This document shows, in pieces, positions 20,295 to 29,148 of a DNA stretch of 64,000 nucleotides (the stretch's first letter is position 1; each line of letters starts with the position of its first letter). The notes beneath the pieces are model-generated. The model worked only from the letters and a program-made list of their open reading frames with translations. It ran no database searches and was not told the DNA's origin. The DNA is from Candidatus Binatia bacterium (GTDB lineage: Bacteria > Desulfobacterota > Binatia > HRBIN30 > BPIQ01): NCBI GenBank assembly GCA_026004195.1, contig BPIQ01000001.1, positions 1,226,311-1,290,310 on the forward strand. The letters are read 5' to 3'. A program made the position numbers and the translations under genes.

Positions 20295-23062
20295 AGGCAA
20301 GGCACGCACGTTGGCAGGCAGGGAAAACGCGAGCGCGCGTCCGCGAGAAGCACGTTTACTTTTTCGGCGGCGGCAAGGCCGAAGGAAACGCCACGATGCG
20401 AGAGCTCCTCGGCGGGAAGGGTGCGAACCTGGCCGAGATGGCGGGGCTGGGACTTCCCGTGCCTCCCGGCTTCACCATCACGACCGAAGTCTGCCGCTAT
20501 TACGAAACCCACGGCCAGCGCTATCCCCGCACGCTCCGCAAGGAGGTCGAAGAGAACCTCGCCCGCGTCGAGCGGCTCGTGGGACGCAGGTTCGGTGACC
20601 CGTCGGCACCTCTTCTCGTCTCCGTGCGTTCCGGAGCCCCGGCCTCCATGCCGGGCATGATGGATACCGTCCTGAACCTGGGTCTCAACGACCGCACCGT
20701 CGAGGGCCTGGCACGACTTTCCGGAAACGAGCGTTTCGCCTACGACTCGTACCGGCGTTTCCTCCAAATGTACTCGAGCGTGGTGCTCGGCTTGAAACCC
20801 AGGAGCGAAACCGAGCCGGACCCGTTCGAGGAGGCGCTCGAACGGAAGAAAAAAGACCGTGGGGTCGAGCTCGACACCGACCTTTCCGCGCAGGACCTCA
20901 GGGAGCTCGTCGAGGAATTCCGGGACCTCGTCCGACGGCGCCTGGGACGCGAGTTTCCGCAGGACCCCGAGGAACAGCTCTGGGAAGCCATCGGAGCCGT
21001 TTTCCGCTCGTGGAACAACCCCCGTGCGGTCACGTATCGCCGGCTCAACGACATCCCGTCTCACTGGGGAACGGCGGTGAACGTGCAAGCGATGGTCTTC
21101 GGGAACCTGGGGCCCGATTGCGCGACGGGCGTCGCCTTCACGCGGGACCCTTCCACCGGAGAGAAGACCTTCTACGGCGAGTTTCTGGTCAACGCGCAGG
21201 GCGAGGACGTGGTGGCGGGGATCCGCACGCCTCAGCAGATCACGCTCGCCGCCTCCCGCGAATGGGCTCGGCGAAACGGCATCCCGGAAGAAATCCGCAA
21301 GGCTCGTTACCCTTCCCTCGAGGAATACCTCCCCCGCTCGTACCGGGAACTTCGTTCCATCGCGCAGAAGCTCGAACGCCACTACCGGGACATGCAGGAC
21401 ATCGAGTTCACCATCGAGCGCGCGCGGCTCTGGGTTCTTCAGACCCGGAACGCGAAGCGCACCGCTCGAGCGGCGGTTCGGGTCGCCGTCGACATGGTCC
21501 GCGAACGGCTGCTGGACCGCGAGACGGCGCTCTTCCGCGTGAAGCCCGAGGACCTCGAGCGGCTCCTCCACCCCTCGCTCGACCTTTCCGCTTCGCCCAC
21601 ACCGCTCACCCGCGGGCTCCCCGCCTCGCCCGGTGCCGCCCGGGGTCGGGTGGTGTTTTCGGCGGAAGAAGCCGAACGAGAAGCCCGAGAAGGCACACCG
21701 GTCGTCCTCGTGCGGGTGGAAACCTCGCCGGAAGACATCCACGGCATGCACGCGGCCCAGGCGATCGTCACGGCCAGGGGTGGGATGACCTCGCACGCGG
21801 CCGTCGTGGCTCGCTCGATGGGCAAGTGTTGCGTCGTGGGCTGCGGGGAAATGGAAGTGGACTACGGAAACCAGCTCTTCCGCGTCCGTGATCAGGTCGT
21901 CCGGCGCGGGGACTGGATCAGTGTCGACGGCTCCACCGGAGAGATTTTCCGGGGCCAGCTTCCTCTCCACGAGCCCGAGCTCGGCGCCGAGTTCTCCCGC
22001 TTCCTCTCCTGGGCCGACTCCGTGCGTTCCCTCGGGGTTCTCGCCAACGCGGACACCCCCGAAGCTGCACGCGAAGCACGTAAGCTCGGCGCCGAGGGGA
22101 TCGGTCTTTGCCGCACCGAGCACATGTTCTTCGAACCCGAACGCATCGACGCCGTGCGGGAGATGATCCTGGCGGACGACCCCGAAGGGCGTCGACGAGC
22201 GCTCGAAAAGCTCGCACCCATGCAAAAGGGAGATTTCCGGGAAATCCTCCGGGCGATGGACGGCCTACCGGTCACGATCCGCCTCCTCGACCCTCCGCTG
22301 CACGAGTTCCTGCCGAACACCGACGAGGAAATCCAGGATCTCGCCCGCAAGCTCGGGCTCTCGGCCGACGCGTTGCGGCTCAAGCGCGACGCCCTTTTCG
22401 AGTTCAACCCGATGCTCGGACACCGAGGTTGCCGCCTCGGCATCACCTTCCCCGAAATCTACCGCATGCAGGTTCGCGCCATCGCCGAGGCGACCGCCGA
22501 GCTCCGGGCGGAGGGGGCCCGCCCCATGCCCGAAATCATGATTCCGCTCGTGGGATTCGCGGACGAGCTGAGAATCCTGAGGGCCGAAGCCGAATCCGTC
22601 CTGCGCGAGGTGCTCGGAAAGGCGAGGGTCCCCATCGGGACGATGATCGAGCTCCCTCGCGCCGCGCTGGTCGCCGACCGAATCGCGCAGTTCGCCGACT
22701 TCTTTTCTTTCGGGACCAACGACCTGACCCAGACGACGCTCGGGATCAGCCGTGACGATGCGGGAAAATTCCTTCCCGAGTACGTCGAGAAAAAGATCCT
22801 CCCCAAGGATCCGTTCGTGACCTTGGACCTCGAGGGCGTGGGAGCTCTCGTGCGCACGGCCGTGGAAAAAGCCCGAAAAGCCAAGCCGGGGATGAAACTC
22901 GGCATCTGCGGGGAACACGGGGGGGATCCCGAGTCCGTCCGTTTCTGTCACGAAACGGGTCTCGACTACGTTTCGTGCTCGCCTTTTCGCATTCCCGTCG
23001 CGCGGCTCGCGGCCGCTCAGGCGGCGATCGCGCCAGCGAGAAAGAAGCCACGCCACCCGTGA
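20291..23062 (+). CDS. ppdK: Pyruvate, phosphate dikinase
   Basis: Interconverts pyruvate + ATP + phosphate and PEP + AMP + pyrophosphate, linking glycolysis and gluconeogenesis. Domain order is normal over 923 residues: nucleotide-binding region ([21 protein letters not shown] near residue 40, then [20 protein letters not shown]), the phosphohistidine domain ([21 protein letters not shown] near residue 500), and the PEP/pyruvate barrel (GFADELRIL and [11 protein letters not shown], ending with [10 protein letters not shown]). ATG 20291 overlaps the glyS stop (ATGA); the frame stays open upstream but only as antisense-like noise. Confidence 0.96.
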   Translation: MKARHARWQAGKTRARVREKHVYFFGGGKAEGNATMRELLGGKGANLAEMAGLGLPVPPGFTITTEVCRYYETHGQRYPRTLRKEVEENLARVERLVGRRFGDPSAPLLVSVRSGAPASMPGMMDTVLNLGLNDRTVEGLARLSGNERFAYDSYRRFLQMYSSVVLGLKPRSETEPDPFEEALERKKKDRGVELDTDLSAQDLRELVEEFRDLVRRRLGREFPQDPEEQLWEAIGAVFRSWNNPRAVTYRRLNDIPSHWGTAVNVQAMVFGNLGPDCATGVAFTRDPSTGEKTFYGEFLVNAQGEDVVAGIRTPQQITLAASREWARRNGIPEEIRKARYPSLEEYLPRSYRELRSIAQKLERHYRDMQDIEFTIERARLWVLQTRNAKRTARAAVRVAVDMVRERLLDRETALFRVKPEDLERLLHPSLDLSASPTPLTRGLPASPGAARGRVVFSAEEAEREAREGTPVVLVRVETSPEDIHGMHAAQAIVTARGGMTSHAAVVARSMGKCCVVGCGEMEVDYGNQLFRVRDQVVRRGDWISVDGSTGEIFRGQLPLHEPELGAEFSRFLSWADSVRSLGVLANADTPEAAREARKLGAEGIGLCRTEHMFFEPERIDAVREMILADDPEGRRRALEKLAPMQKGDFREILRAMDGLPVTIRLLDPPLHEFLPNTDEEIQDLARKLGLSADALRLKRDALFEFNPMLGHRGCRLGITFPEIYRMQVRAIAEATAELRAEGARPMPEIMIPLVGFADELRILRAEAESVLREVLGKARVPIGTMIELPRAALVADRIAQFADFFSFGTNDLTQTTLGISRDDAGKFLPEYVEKKILPKDPFVTLDLEGVGALVRTAVEKARKAKPGMKLGICGEHGGDPESVRFCHETGLDYVSCSPFRIPVARLAAAQAAIAPARKKPRHP

Positions 23063-23901
23063 GGCGGTCCTCCGTCGCCGTCACCGGTCGGACCCGCGTC
23101 GTCGGCCTCCTCGGCTTTCCGGTCGAACACTCGCGTTCTCCGGAGATGCACAACGCGGCCTTTCGCGCGCTGGGTCTCGATTTCGTCTACGTGCCGTTCC
23201 GCGTCCCGCCGCCTCGGCTACGTGAGGCGTTCCGGGGCTTGCTCGCGGCGGGTGTGACGGGGTTCAACGTCACCATCCCCCACAAAGAAAGGGTCGCCCG
23301 CCTGGTCGACGGACTCACTCCCGAAGCGCGGTGGTGCGGGGCGGTCAACACGGTCTACGTGTCGCGAGGGCGTGTGATCGGTCACAACACCGACGTCGAA
23401 GGCTTCCTGCGATCCTTGCCACGGAACCTGCGTCCCGACGCCGCCGTCGTCGTAGGTGCGGGAGGAGCAGCCCGCGCGGTGGTGGCGGGGCTCTGGAAGC
23501 TCGGCGTCCGCGACCTCCGGGTGCTGAACCGAACTCGTTCGCGCCTGGAAAAACTCCGGCGCCACTTCCGGCGTCTCGGTGTCCGACTCGGAACCGGGGA
23601 TCTTTCCTCTCTTCGCGACGAGAGCCTTCTCGGACGGACGAGCCTCCTCGTCAACGCGACGAGCCTAGGGGTGCGGCACGAGCGGTTTCCCCCGTTCTCG
23701 CCCGCGAAAACCCCCCTGGACTGCCTGTTCTACGACGTGAACTACACGGGCGAGACGGACTTCCTGCGTCGGGCGCGCCTCGAGGGCAGAGAGACGAAAG
23801 GCGGGCTCGACATGCTCCTTTTCCAGGGGGCCGCGGCGTTTCGCCTCTGGACCGGGCGAGAAGCTCCGGTGACCGTGATGGCCCGCGCGTTGCGGGACTG
23901 A
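23059..23901 (+). CDS. aroE: Shikimate dehydrogenase
   Basis: AroE reduces 3-dehydroshikimate to shikimate with NADPH in aromatic amino acid synthesis. The 280-residue protein shows the shikimate-binding SxS motif (EHSRSPEMHN), the catalytic lysine in NVTIPHKE, the Asp in GHNTDVEGF, the NADPH loop VVGAGGAARAV, and the C-terminal GLDMLLFQGAAAF. The GTG start at 23059 overlaps the ppdK stop (GTGA). It closes the coupled plus-strand chain; the next gene, pilB, starts after 92 nt. Confidence 0.95.
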   Translation: MRRSSVAVTGRTRVVGLLGFPVEHSRSPEMHNAAFRALGLDFVYVPFRVPPPRLREAFRGLLAAGVTGFNVTIPHKERVARLVDGLTPEARWCGAVNTVYVSRGRVIGHNTDVEGFLRSLPRNLRPDAAVVVGAGGAARAVVAGLWKLGVRDLRVLNRTRSRLEKLRRHFRRLGVRLGTGDLSSLRDESLLGRTSLLVNATSLGVRHERFPPFSPAKTPLDCLFYDVNYTGETDFLRRARLEGRETKGGLDMLLFQGAAAFRLWTGREAPVTVMARALRD

Positions 23902-23993
23902 CGACGAGCGAGCCGACTCTTCGCCCGGAAACCGCGGCTTTCCGTTCCGCGCCGCGTTGGCGTGGATTGTGTATAAGCTGCCACGTGGAATCT

Positions 23994-25688
23994 ATGAGCA
24001 GCCGCCTCGGCGAACTCCTGGTCAAGCGTGGCCGCCTCCAGCCGGGACAGGCCGCAGAAGCAGCCCGCAAACAACAGGAAGAAGGGGGCTCTTTCGCGAG
24101 CCAGCTCGTGGCGCTGGGATACCTGGACGAAACCGAGCTCACGACCTTCCTGCAGCGCGAGTACCGGCTTCCCCTCGTCGACCCCGCGGGGATGGAAGTT
24201 CCGCCGGAGGTGCTCCGGCTGGTCCCCGTGAACCTCGTCCGGCGGTACGAAATCGTACCGATCGGGCTTTCGGGTTCCACGTTGACGGTCGCCATGAGCG
24301 ACCCCTCGAACATCGTGGCGCTCAACGAGGTGAAGTTTCTCACGGGCTACGACGTCAAGGTCGCCGTCGCTCCCGTTTCTTCCGTCCGGCAGTTCATCGA
24401 GACGCACTACGACCAGGCGGCCCAATACGACGAGCTCCTGACCGAACTCGAGAGCGAGGAATTCGAACTCGTCAAGCAGGAGGAGGAGGTCGACCTCCGG
24501 GAGCTCGAAAAAGCCACCGAAGACGCCCCCGTGGTTCGGCTCGTCAATGCGATCCTCACGAGCGCCATCAAGCGGCGGGCGAGCGACATCCACCTCGAAC
24601 CCTTCGAACGGGTCTTTCGGGTGCGCTTCCGGATCGACGGCGTGCTCGAGGAAATCATGAAACCTCCCGTGAAACTCAAGAACGCCATCACGTCCCGGAT
24701 CAAGGTCATGGCCAACATGGACATCGCGGAACGGCGCCTCCCGCAGGACGGGCGGATCAAGCTCAAATTCGGTCCCAGCCAGGAAATGGATTTTCGCGTC
24801 TCGGTTCTCCCCACTCTCTTCGGCGAAAAAATCGTCCTACGACTCCTCGACAAGTCGAACCTGCAACTGGACATGACGAAGCTCGGGTTCGAAGAGCGAG
24901 CACTGCGCGACTTCCAGGAGGCCATCCACAAGCCCTACGGAATGGTCCTGGTCACGGGCCCCACGGGGAGCGGCAAGACGACGACTCTCTACTCCGCTCT
25001 CGCCGAGCTCAACAAGGTGACGGCGAACATCTCGACCGCCGAAGATCCCGTGGAATTCAACCTGGTAGGAATCAACCAGGTGCAGATCCACGAAGAAATC
25101 GGCCTCACGTTCGCCAGCGCGCTGCGCGCGTTCCTGCGGCAGGACCCGGATATCATCATGGTCGGTGAAATCCGGGACTTCGAAACTGCCGAGATCGCCG
25201 TCAAGGCAGCGCTGACGGGCCATCTCGTGCTCAGTACGCTCCACACGAACGACGCCCCTTCCACGCTCACGCGGCTGCTCAACATGGGCATCGAGCCGTT
25301 TCTCGTAGCGTCCTCGGTCAACCTGATCCTGGCGCAGAGGCTCGCCCGGGTGATCTGCCCCCAGTGCAAGACGCCCGTCGAAGTGCCACCGCAGGCACTG
25401 CGGGAAATCCAGGTTCCCGAAGAAGACGTGGGCCGTTTCGTGTGTTTCCGCGGAGAAGGCTGTGCGAATTGCCACGGCTCCGGCTACCGGGGGCGGATCG
25501 CGCTCTACGAGGTCATGCCGATCACCGACGAGTTGCGCGACCTGATCCTCGACGGTGCTCCGGCTGCCGAGCTCAAACGAGCGGCCGTGGCCCAAGGTAT
25601 GAAGACGCTGCGCCAGAGCGGCATCGCGAAACTCAAGGAGGGGATCACGACGATCGAGGAAGTCGTCCGCGTCACGATGCCCGACTGA
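23994..25688 (+). CDS. pilB: PilB, type IV pilus assembly ATPase
   Basis: PilB is the hexameric cytoplasmic ATPase that powers pilus extension. The 564-residue protein has the MshE-like N-terminal domain (MSSRLGELLVKRGRL), the second N2 domain, Walker A GPTGSGKTTT near residue 322, the Asp box, the His box region TGHLVLSTLHTNDA, and the tetracysteine zinc site (CPQC near 455, CANC near 489). Start ATG 23994 is preferred; GTG 23985 is possible. A TATAAG box lies at 23972-23977 without a clear -35. pilC follows after 167 nt; no pilT lies between them. Confidence 0.95.
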   Translation: MSSRLGELLVKRGRLQPGQAAEAARKQQEEGGSFASQLVALGYLDETELTTFLQREYRLPLVDPAGMEVPPEVLRLVPVNLVRRYEIVPIGLSGSTLTVAMSDPSNIVALNEVKFLTGYDVKVAVAPVSSVRQFIETHYDQAAQYDELLTELESEEFELVKQEEEVDLRELEKATEDAPVVRLVNAILTSAIKRRASDIHLEPFERVFRVRFRIDGVLEEIMKPPVKLKNAITSRIKVMANMDIAERRLPQDGRIKLKFGPSQEMDFRVSVLPTLFGEKIVLRLLDKSNLQLDMTKLGFEERALRDFQEAIHKPYGMVLVTGPTGSGKTTTLYSALAELNKVTANISTAEDPVEFNLVGINQVQIHEEIGLTFASALRAFLRQDPDIIMVGEIRDFETAEIAVKAALTGHLVLSTLHTNDAPSTLTRLLNMGIEPFLVASSVNLILAQRLARVICPQCKTPVEVPPQALREIQVPEEDVGRFVCFRGEGCANCHGSGYRGRIALYEVMPITDELRDLILDGAPAAELKRAAVAQGMKTLRQSGIAKLKEGITTIEEVVRVTMPD

Positions 25689-25733
25689 GGCCCCGCGGCG
25701 CCCGTCGAATCGCAGGGAATTCGCTCCCGCGGG

Positions 25734-25748
25734 GGCCGACCGTCGGCC
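25734..25748. promoter_or_regulatory. Perfect palindrome upstream of pilC (candidate activator site)
   Basis: GGCCGAC-C-GTCGGCC is a perfect inverted repeat centred about 56 nt before the predicted sigma-54 transcript start of pilC. The sequence GTCGGCCGG recurs at 29049-29057, upstream of the second sigma-54 element. It is a candidate enhancer site for the activator encoded at 27093, but GC-rich palindromes can arise by chance here. Confidence 0.3.
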
Positions 25749-25770
25749 GGGGTCCCGTGGGCCCCGCGCC

Positions 25771-25786
25771 TGGCACGCAACGTGCT
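25771..25786 (+). promoter_or_regulatory. Sigma-54 (-24/-12) promoter of pilC
   Basis: TGGCAC-GCAAC-GTGC-T: the invariant GG (25772-25773) and GC (25784-25785) are 10 nt apart, and the -24 half is a perfect TGGCAC. Only one base of the TTGC half differs. Transcription would start near 25797, 59 nt before pilC. This makes pilC separable from pilB in expression. Confidence 0.6.
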
Positions 25787-25855
25787 GCTCCGCGGAGTCG
25801 GTCGCGCGTCCCACGCGGTTGCGGCCCTGATCGAAGCTTTAGGGGGTGTACGAAC

Positions 25856-27076
25856 ATGCCGATTTTTCGCTGGGAAGGTGTCTCGCCCCGCGGCGAGGTG
25901 ATCTCGGGAGAAATGGACGCACCGAGCCGCGAGGCCGTTCTCGTGCGACTGCGCTCGCAGAGGATCCAGCCCAACCCCGCGCGGATCCGGGAGAAAAGCG
26001 GAGCTCTGGACCGTGCCATCACGATTCCGGGCTTCGGGGACGGCGTGCGGGGGCGCGATGTCGTCATCTTCACACGGCAACTCGCCACGATGATCGACGC
26101 CGGAATGCCGATCGTTCAGTGTCTCACGATCCTCGCCAGCCAGACCGACAACAAGGCTTTTCGCAAGGTCATTGCCCACCTGAGGGACGAGGTCGAAGCG
26201 GGCTCCACCTTCACGGACGCCCTGAAAAAATACCCCAGGATCTTCGACGACCTCTTCGTGAACATGGTCGCGGCCGGAGAAGCCGGCGGCATTCTGGACA
26301 CGATCCTCTTTCGGCTCGCCGCCTACCTCGAGAAGGCGATGAAACTCAAGGCGAAGATCAAGGGAGCCATGATCTACCCGTCGACGATCGTCGCCGTGGC
26401 CGTCGGCGTCACGGCTGTGCTCCTGATCTACGTGATCCCCGTGTTCGCCGAGCTTTTCTCGAGCTTCGGGCAGGCTCTTCCGGCTCCCACACAGTTCGTC
26501 ATCAACCTGAGCAATTTCACCGTGGCCTATGCCCACTACATTCTCGCCTTTGCCGTGGCCGTCGCGGTCGCGATCCGGCAGACGTACCGGACCGAACAGG
26601 GACGACTCGCGATCGACGGCTTCCTCTTGCAGGTCCCCATCTTCGGCGACCTGATCCGCAAGGCTGCGGTCGCTCGCTTCACGCGCACCCTCGGGACCCT
26701 GCTTTCCTCGGGTGTGCCCATTCTCGACGCTCTCCAGATCACCGCGCGCACGTCGGGCAACAAAGTCATCGAAAGAGCCGTCCTCGCGACACGTGCGAGC
26801 ATCAGCGAAGGCAAGACGATCACCGAGCCCCTCGTCGAAGCCAAGGTGTTCCCCCCGATGGTCTGCCAGATGATCGGGGTCGGAGAAGCGACGGGTGCCC
26901 TCGACGCGATGCTCGGGAAAGTGGCCGACTTCTACGAGGACGAGGTGGACAACGCCGTGGCCAACCTGACCGCTCTGATGGAGCCCCTGGTCATCGTCTT
27001 CCTGGGTGTGGTCATCGGCGGTCTCGTCATCTCCATGTACCTTCCGATCTTCAAGCTGGGCTCGGTCATCGGTTGA
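25856..27076 (+). CDS. pilC: PilC, type IV pilus inner-membrane platform protein
   Basis: PilC (GspF family) is the inner-membrane platform that PilB turns to polymerise pilin. The 406-residue protein has two GspF repeats (about residues 65-190 and 275-395), each followed by membrane helices (about 170-195, 222-240, 375-400). Typical motifs are FTRQLATMIDAGMPIVQCL and FTRTLGTLLSSGVPILDAL, and the end FLGVVIGGLVISMYLPIF. A purine-rich AGGGGGTG precedes the ATG. The next gene starts 16 nt after its stop. Confidence 0.95.
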   Translation: MPIFRWEGVSPRGEVISGEMDAPSREAVLVRLRSQRIQPNPARIREKSGALDRAITIPGFGDGVRGRDVVIFTRQLATMIDAGMPIVQCLTILASQTDNKAFRKVIAHLRDEVEAGSTFTDALKKYPRIFDDLFVNMVAAGEAGGILDTILFRLAAYLEKAMKLKAKIKGAMIYPSTIVAVAVGVTAVLLIYVIPVFAELFSSFGQALPAPTQFVINLSNFTVAYAHYILAFAVAVAVAIRQTYRTEQGRLAIDGFLLQVPIFGDLIRKAAVARFTRTLGTLLSSGVPILDALQITARTSGNKVIERAVLATRASISEGKTITEPLVEAKVFPPMVCQMIGVGEATGALDAMLGKVADFYEDEVDNAVANLTALMEPLVIVFLGVVIGGLVISMYLPIFKLGSVIG

Positions 27077-27092
27077 CGGCGACCGGAAGGCC

Positions 27093-29042
27093 GTGGAGGA
27101 ACTGCGGAAACACCTGCGCTGGCTTCTCGTACTCCGGATTTTCCTTCTCTTCTTCTTCCTCGTCGGAACCGGGGTATTCCTGCTCTCGGAACCGTCCGGT
27201 TTCGGACCGGCACGACCCTGGGTCTTCGCCGTGGTCGTCGCTGCCGGAGCGTGGACCGCCCGCTCCCTCCGCCGCCTTCGAGCGGCGAAAGAGCTCGGCG
27301 GGGAAGCCCAGCGAGAGATCGCCGTCGACGTCGTCCTGATCTCGGGTGCCGTGCTGCTCACGGGTGGCACGTCGAGCCCTTTTTCCTTTCTCTACGCGCT
27401 CGCGATTCTCAACGGCGCGTGTCTCCTCCACACGAAGGGAGCCGTCCTGGCCGGCTTCCTGAGCTCGCTGTCCTATGCCACGATCGCGGTGTTCGGCCCC
27501 GCGGACGACCTCCTGCCCGAGCTTTCCAGGGCGGCGCTCCACGTCTCGTCCTTTTGCCTCCTGTCCTATCTCGCCACCTTGTTGACCGGAAGGTTCCACG
27601 AAACGAGAGAACTCCTCGCACGAGAGCGGCGCCGAAGCGAGGAACTCCGACGCTGGCAGGAAGCCGTTTCCGCGGGCGTCGACTGTGCTCTGGTGACGAC
27701 CGACGTGGGGGGTACGATCACCCTGGTCAACGACGTCGCGGCCCGGCTCTTCGGCAAGCCCAAGGACGAGCTTCCCGGCACGGCCATCGAAGCCCTCCTC
27801 CCCGCGCTCGCTCTGCCGCCGGAAGCCAAGCTAGCTCTGCTCCAACAGGGAGGTCGCACGGTGGAAATGACGCACACCGGCGCCGGCGGCAGCCGGAGGA
27901 CTCTCCGGTGTTCGGCGATCCCTCTCTTCGATACCTACCGCACCCGACTGGGGGTGCTCTACGTGTTGCAGGAAACGGAGGACTCGTACTTCGAGGACGA
28001 GCGGCGGGAAGCCCCGGAAGACGACGGTCCCTTCGCGGGGATCCTGGGGAAGAGCCCCCGGATCCGCGGGGTGCGTCGGCTCGTCCGGCAAGTCGCGCCG
28101 ACCGACGCCACCGTCCTCCTCCAGGGCGAAAGTGGCACCGGAAAGGAAGTTGTCGCGCGAGCTATCCACGCACGGAGCCCGCGCGCTTCGAAACCCTTCG
28201 TCGCGGTGAACTGCGGCGCCATCCCCGAACACCTGGTGGAAAGCGAGCTCTTCGGTCACGAAAAAGGAGCTTTCACGGGTGCCGTCGCCCGGCGCGGCGG
28301 GCTTTTTCGCGCGGCGGACGGGGGAACGATTTTTCTCGACGAAATCGGGGACCTCCCTTTCCCCCTCCAGGTCAAGCTGCTGCGAGTGCTCGAGGAACGG
28401 ACCTTCGTTCCGGTGGGGGGCGAGCGGCCCGTGGTCGTGGACGTGCGCGTGCTTGCCGCGACGAACAAGAATCTCGAGGAGGAAGTCCGAGCGGGCCGAT
28501 TTCGCGAGGATCTCTTCTACCGCCTCGACGTGGTACGGATCGACCTCCCGCCCCTCCGCGAGCGCCGGGAAGACATCCCGGTACTCGTTCGGCATTTCGT
28601 TCGGGAATTCTCGGTGCTCCACCGAAAGAACGTGACGAAAGTTTCGCGGGCCGCAGCGCGCAGGTTTCTCGAGCACGACTATCCCGGGAACGTGAGAGAG
28701 CTCGCCAACATGGTCGAGCACGCCGTGACGCTCGCGGAAGGCGACACGATCCGAGCCGAGGATCTCCCCGAACGGACGCGCCCGCTGCCCCGCGGCCCCC
28801 TCCCGGAACCACCGGAGGACGGGGGTTCCCGGGACGAGCCGGCACTCCCGAACGACCTCGACCGCCACCTCGCGGATTACGAGAAGGCGATCCTCGAACG
28901 AGCGCTCGAGCGAACCGGGGGAGTGAAAAAACGAGCCGCCGCGCTGCTCGGACTCAACTACCGTTCCTTTCGCCACCGCCTGACGAAGTACCGCATGAAC
29001 GGATCTTCCGTAGACGGGGAACCTACCGTGTCCAGGGGATAG
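27093..29042 (+). CDS. Fused PilS-like sensor / PilR-like sigma-54 activator without kinase or receiver
   Basis: A 649-residue membrane-bound sigma-54 activator. Residues 8-165 carry about six hydrophobic helices of PilS type, including [21 protein letters not shown] domain follows (about 185-300). After a short acidic linker comes the AAA+ domain (315-545) with Walker A GESGTGKE near 344 and the sigma-54 contact loop GAFTGA near 392, then a Fis-type helix-turn-helix (about 590-640, [20 protein letters not shown]). There is no histidine-kinase H-box, no HATPase and no receiver. It probably senses membrane or pilin signals and activates the nearby sigma-54 promoters directly. Start GTG 27093 is chosen because upstream codons overlap pilC. 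Confidence 0.87.
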   Translation: MEELRKHLRWLLVLRIFLLFFFLVGTGVFLLSEPSGFGPARPWVFAVVVAAGAWTARSLRRLRAAKELGGEAQREIAVDVVLISGAVLLTGGTSSPFSFLYALAILNGACLLHTKGAVLAGFLSSLSYATIAVFGPADDLLPELSRAALHVSSFCLLSYLATLLTGRFHETRELLARERRRSEELRRWQEAVSAGVDCALVTTDVGGTITLVNDVAARLFGKPKDELPGTAIEALLPALALPPEAKLALLQQGGRTVEMTHTGAGGSRRTLRCSAIPLFDTYRTRLGVLYVLQETEDSYFEDERREAPEDDGPFAGILGKSPRIRGVRRLVRQVAPTDATVLLQGESGTGKEVVARAIHARSPRASKPFVAVNCGAIPEHLVESELFGHEKGAFTGAVARRGGLFRAADGGTIFLDEIGDLPFPLQVKLLRVLEERTFVPVGGERPVVVDVRVLAATNKNLEEEVRAGRFREDLFYRLDVVRIDLPPLRERREDIPVLVRHFVREFSVLHRKNVTKVSRAAARRFLEHDYPGNVRELANMVEHAVTLAEGDTIRAEDLPERTRPLPRGPLPEPPEDGGSRDEPALPNDLDRHLADYEKAILERALERTGGVKKRAAALLGLNYRSFRHRLTKYRMNGSSVDGEPTVSRG

Positions 29043-29097
29043 CGCCTGGTCGGCCGGAAAGATCGTGAAATCCCGCGGCTCGGGACCGGACGGCTCG

Positions 29098-29113
29098 TGG
29101 CACATGCCTTGCT
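29098..29113 (+). promoter_or_regulatory. Sigma-54 (-24/-12) promoter of the TPR/ABC/glycosyltransferase operon
   Basis: TGGCAC-ATGCC-TTGC-T is a textbook -24/-12 element: GG at 29099-29100, GC at 29111-29112, spacing 10. Transcription would start near 29123, 26 nt before ATG 29149. It lies directly after the activator gene, where other deltaproteobacteria-like loci place the pilA promoter. Confidence 0.72.
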
Positions 29114-29148
29114 TTTCGCCCTACGGGAGAACTCGCGGAATCCCGAAC

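Noticed and set aside
23902..23993. A sigma-54 promoter for pilB
   Set aside because: TTGGCG is followed by GT, not GC, at the right distance; GG-N10-GC is not satisfied. Only a TATAAG box is visible.
25689..25733. Hairpin after pilB as an intrinsic terminator
   Set aside because: The arms GGCCCCGCGG and CCCGCGGGGGCC can pair with a bulge, but there is no T-tract after them; it may be only GC-rich structure.
29065..29148. Upstream extension of the TPR gene, or a hidden pilin start in this gap
   Set aside because: The stretch contains the sigma-54 promoter, and its predicted transcript starts after these codons. No prepilin leader (glycine plus +5 glutamate and a hydrophobic helix) can be found.
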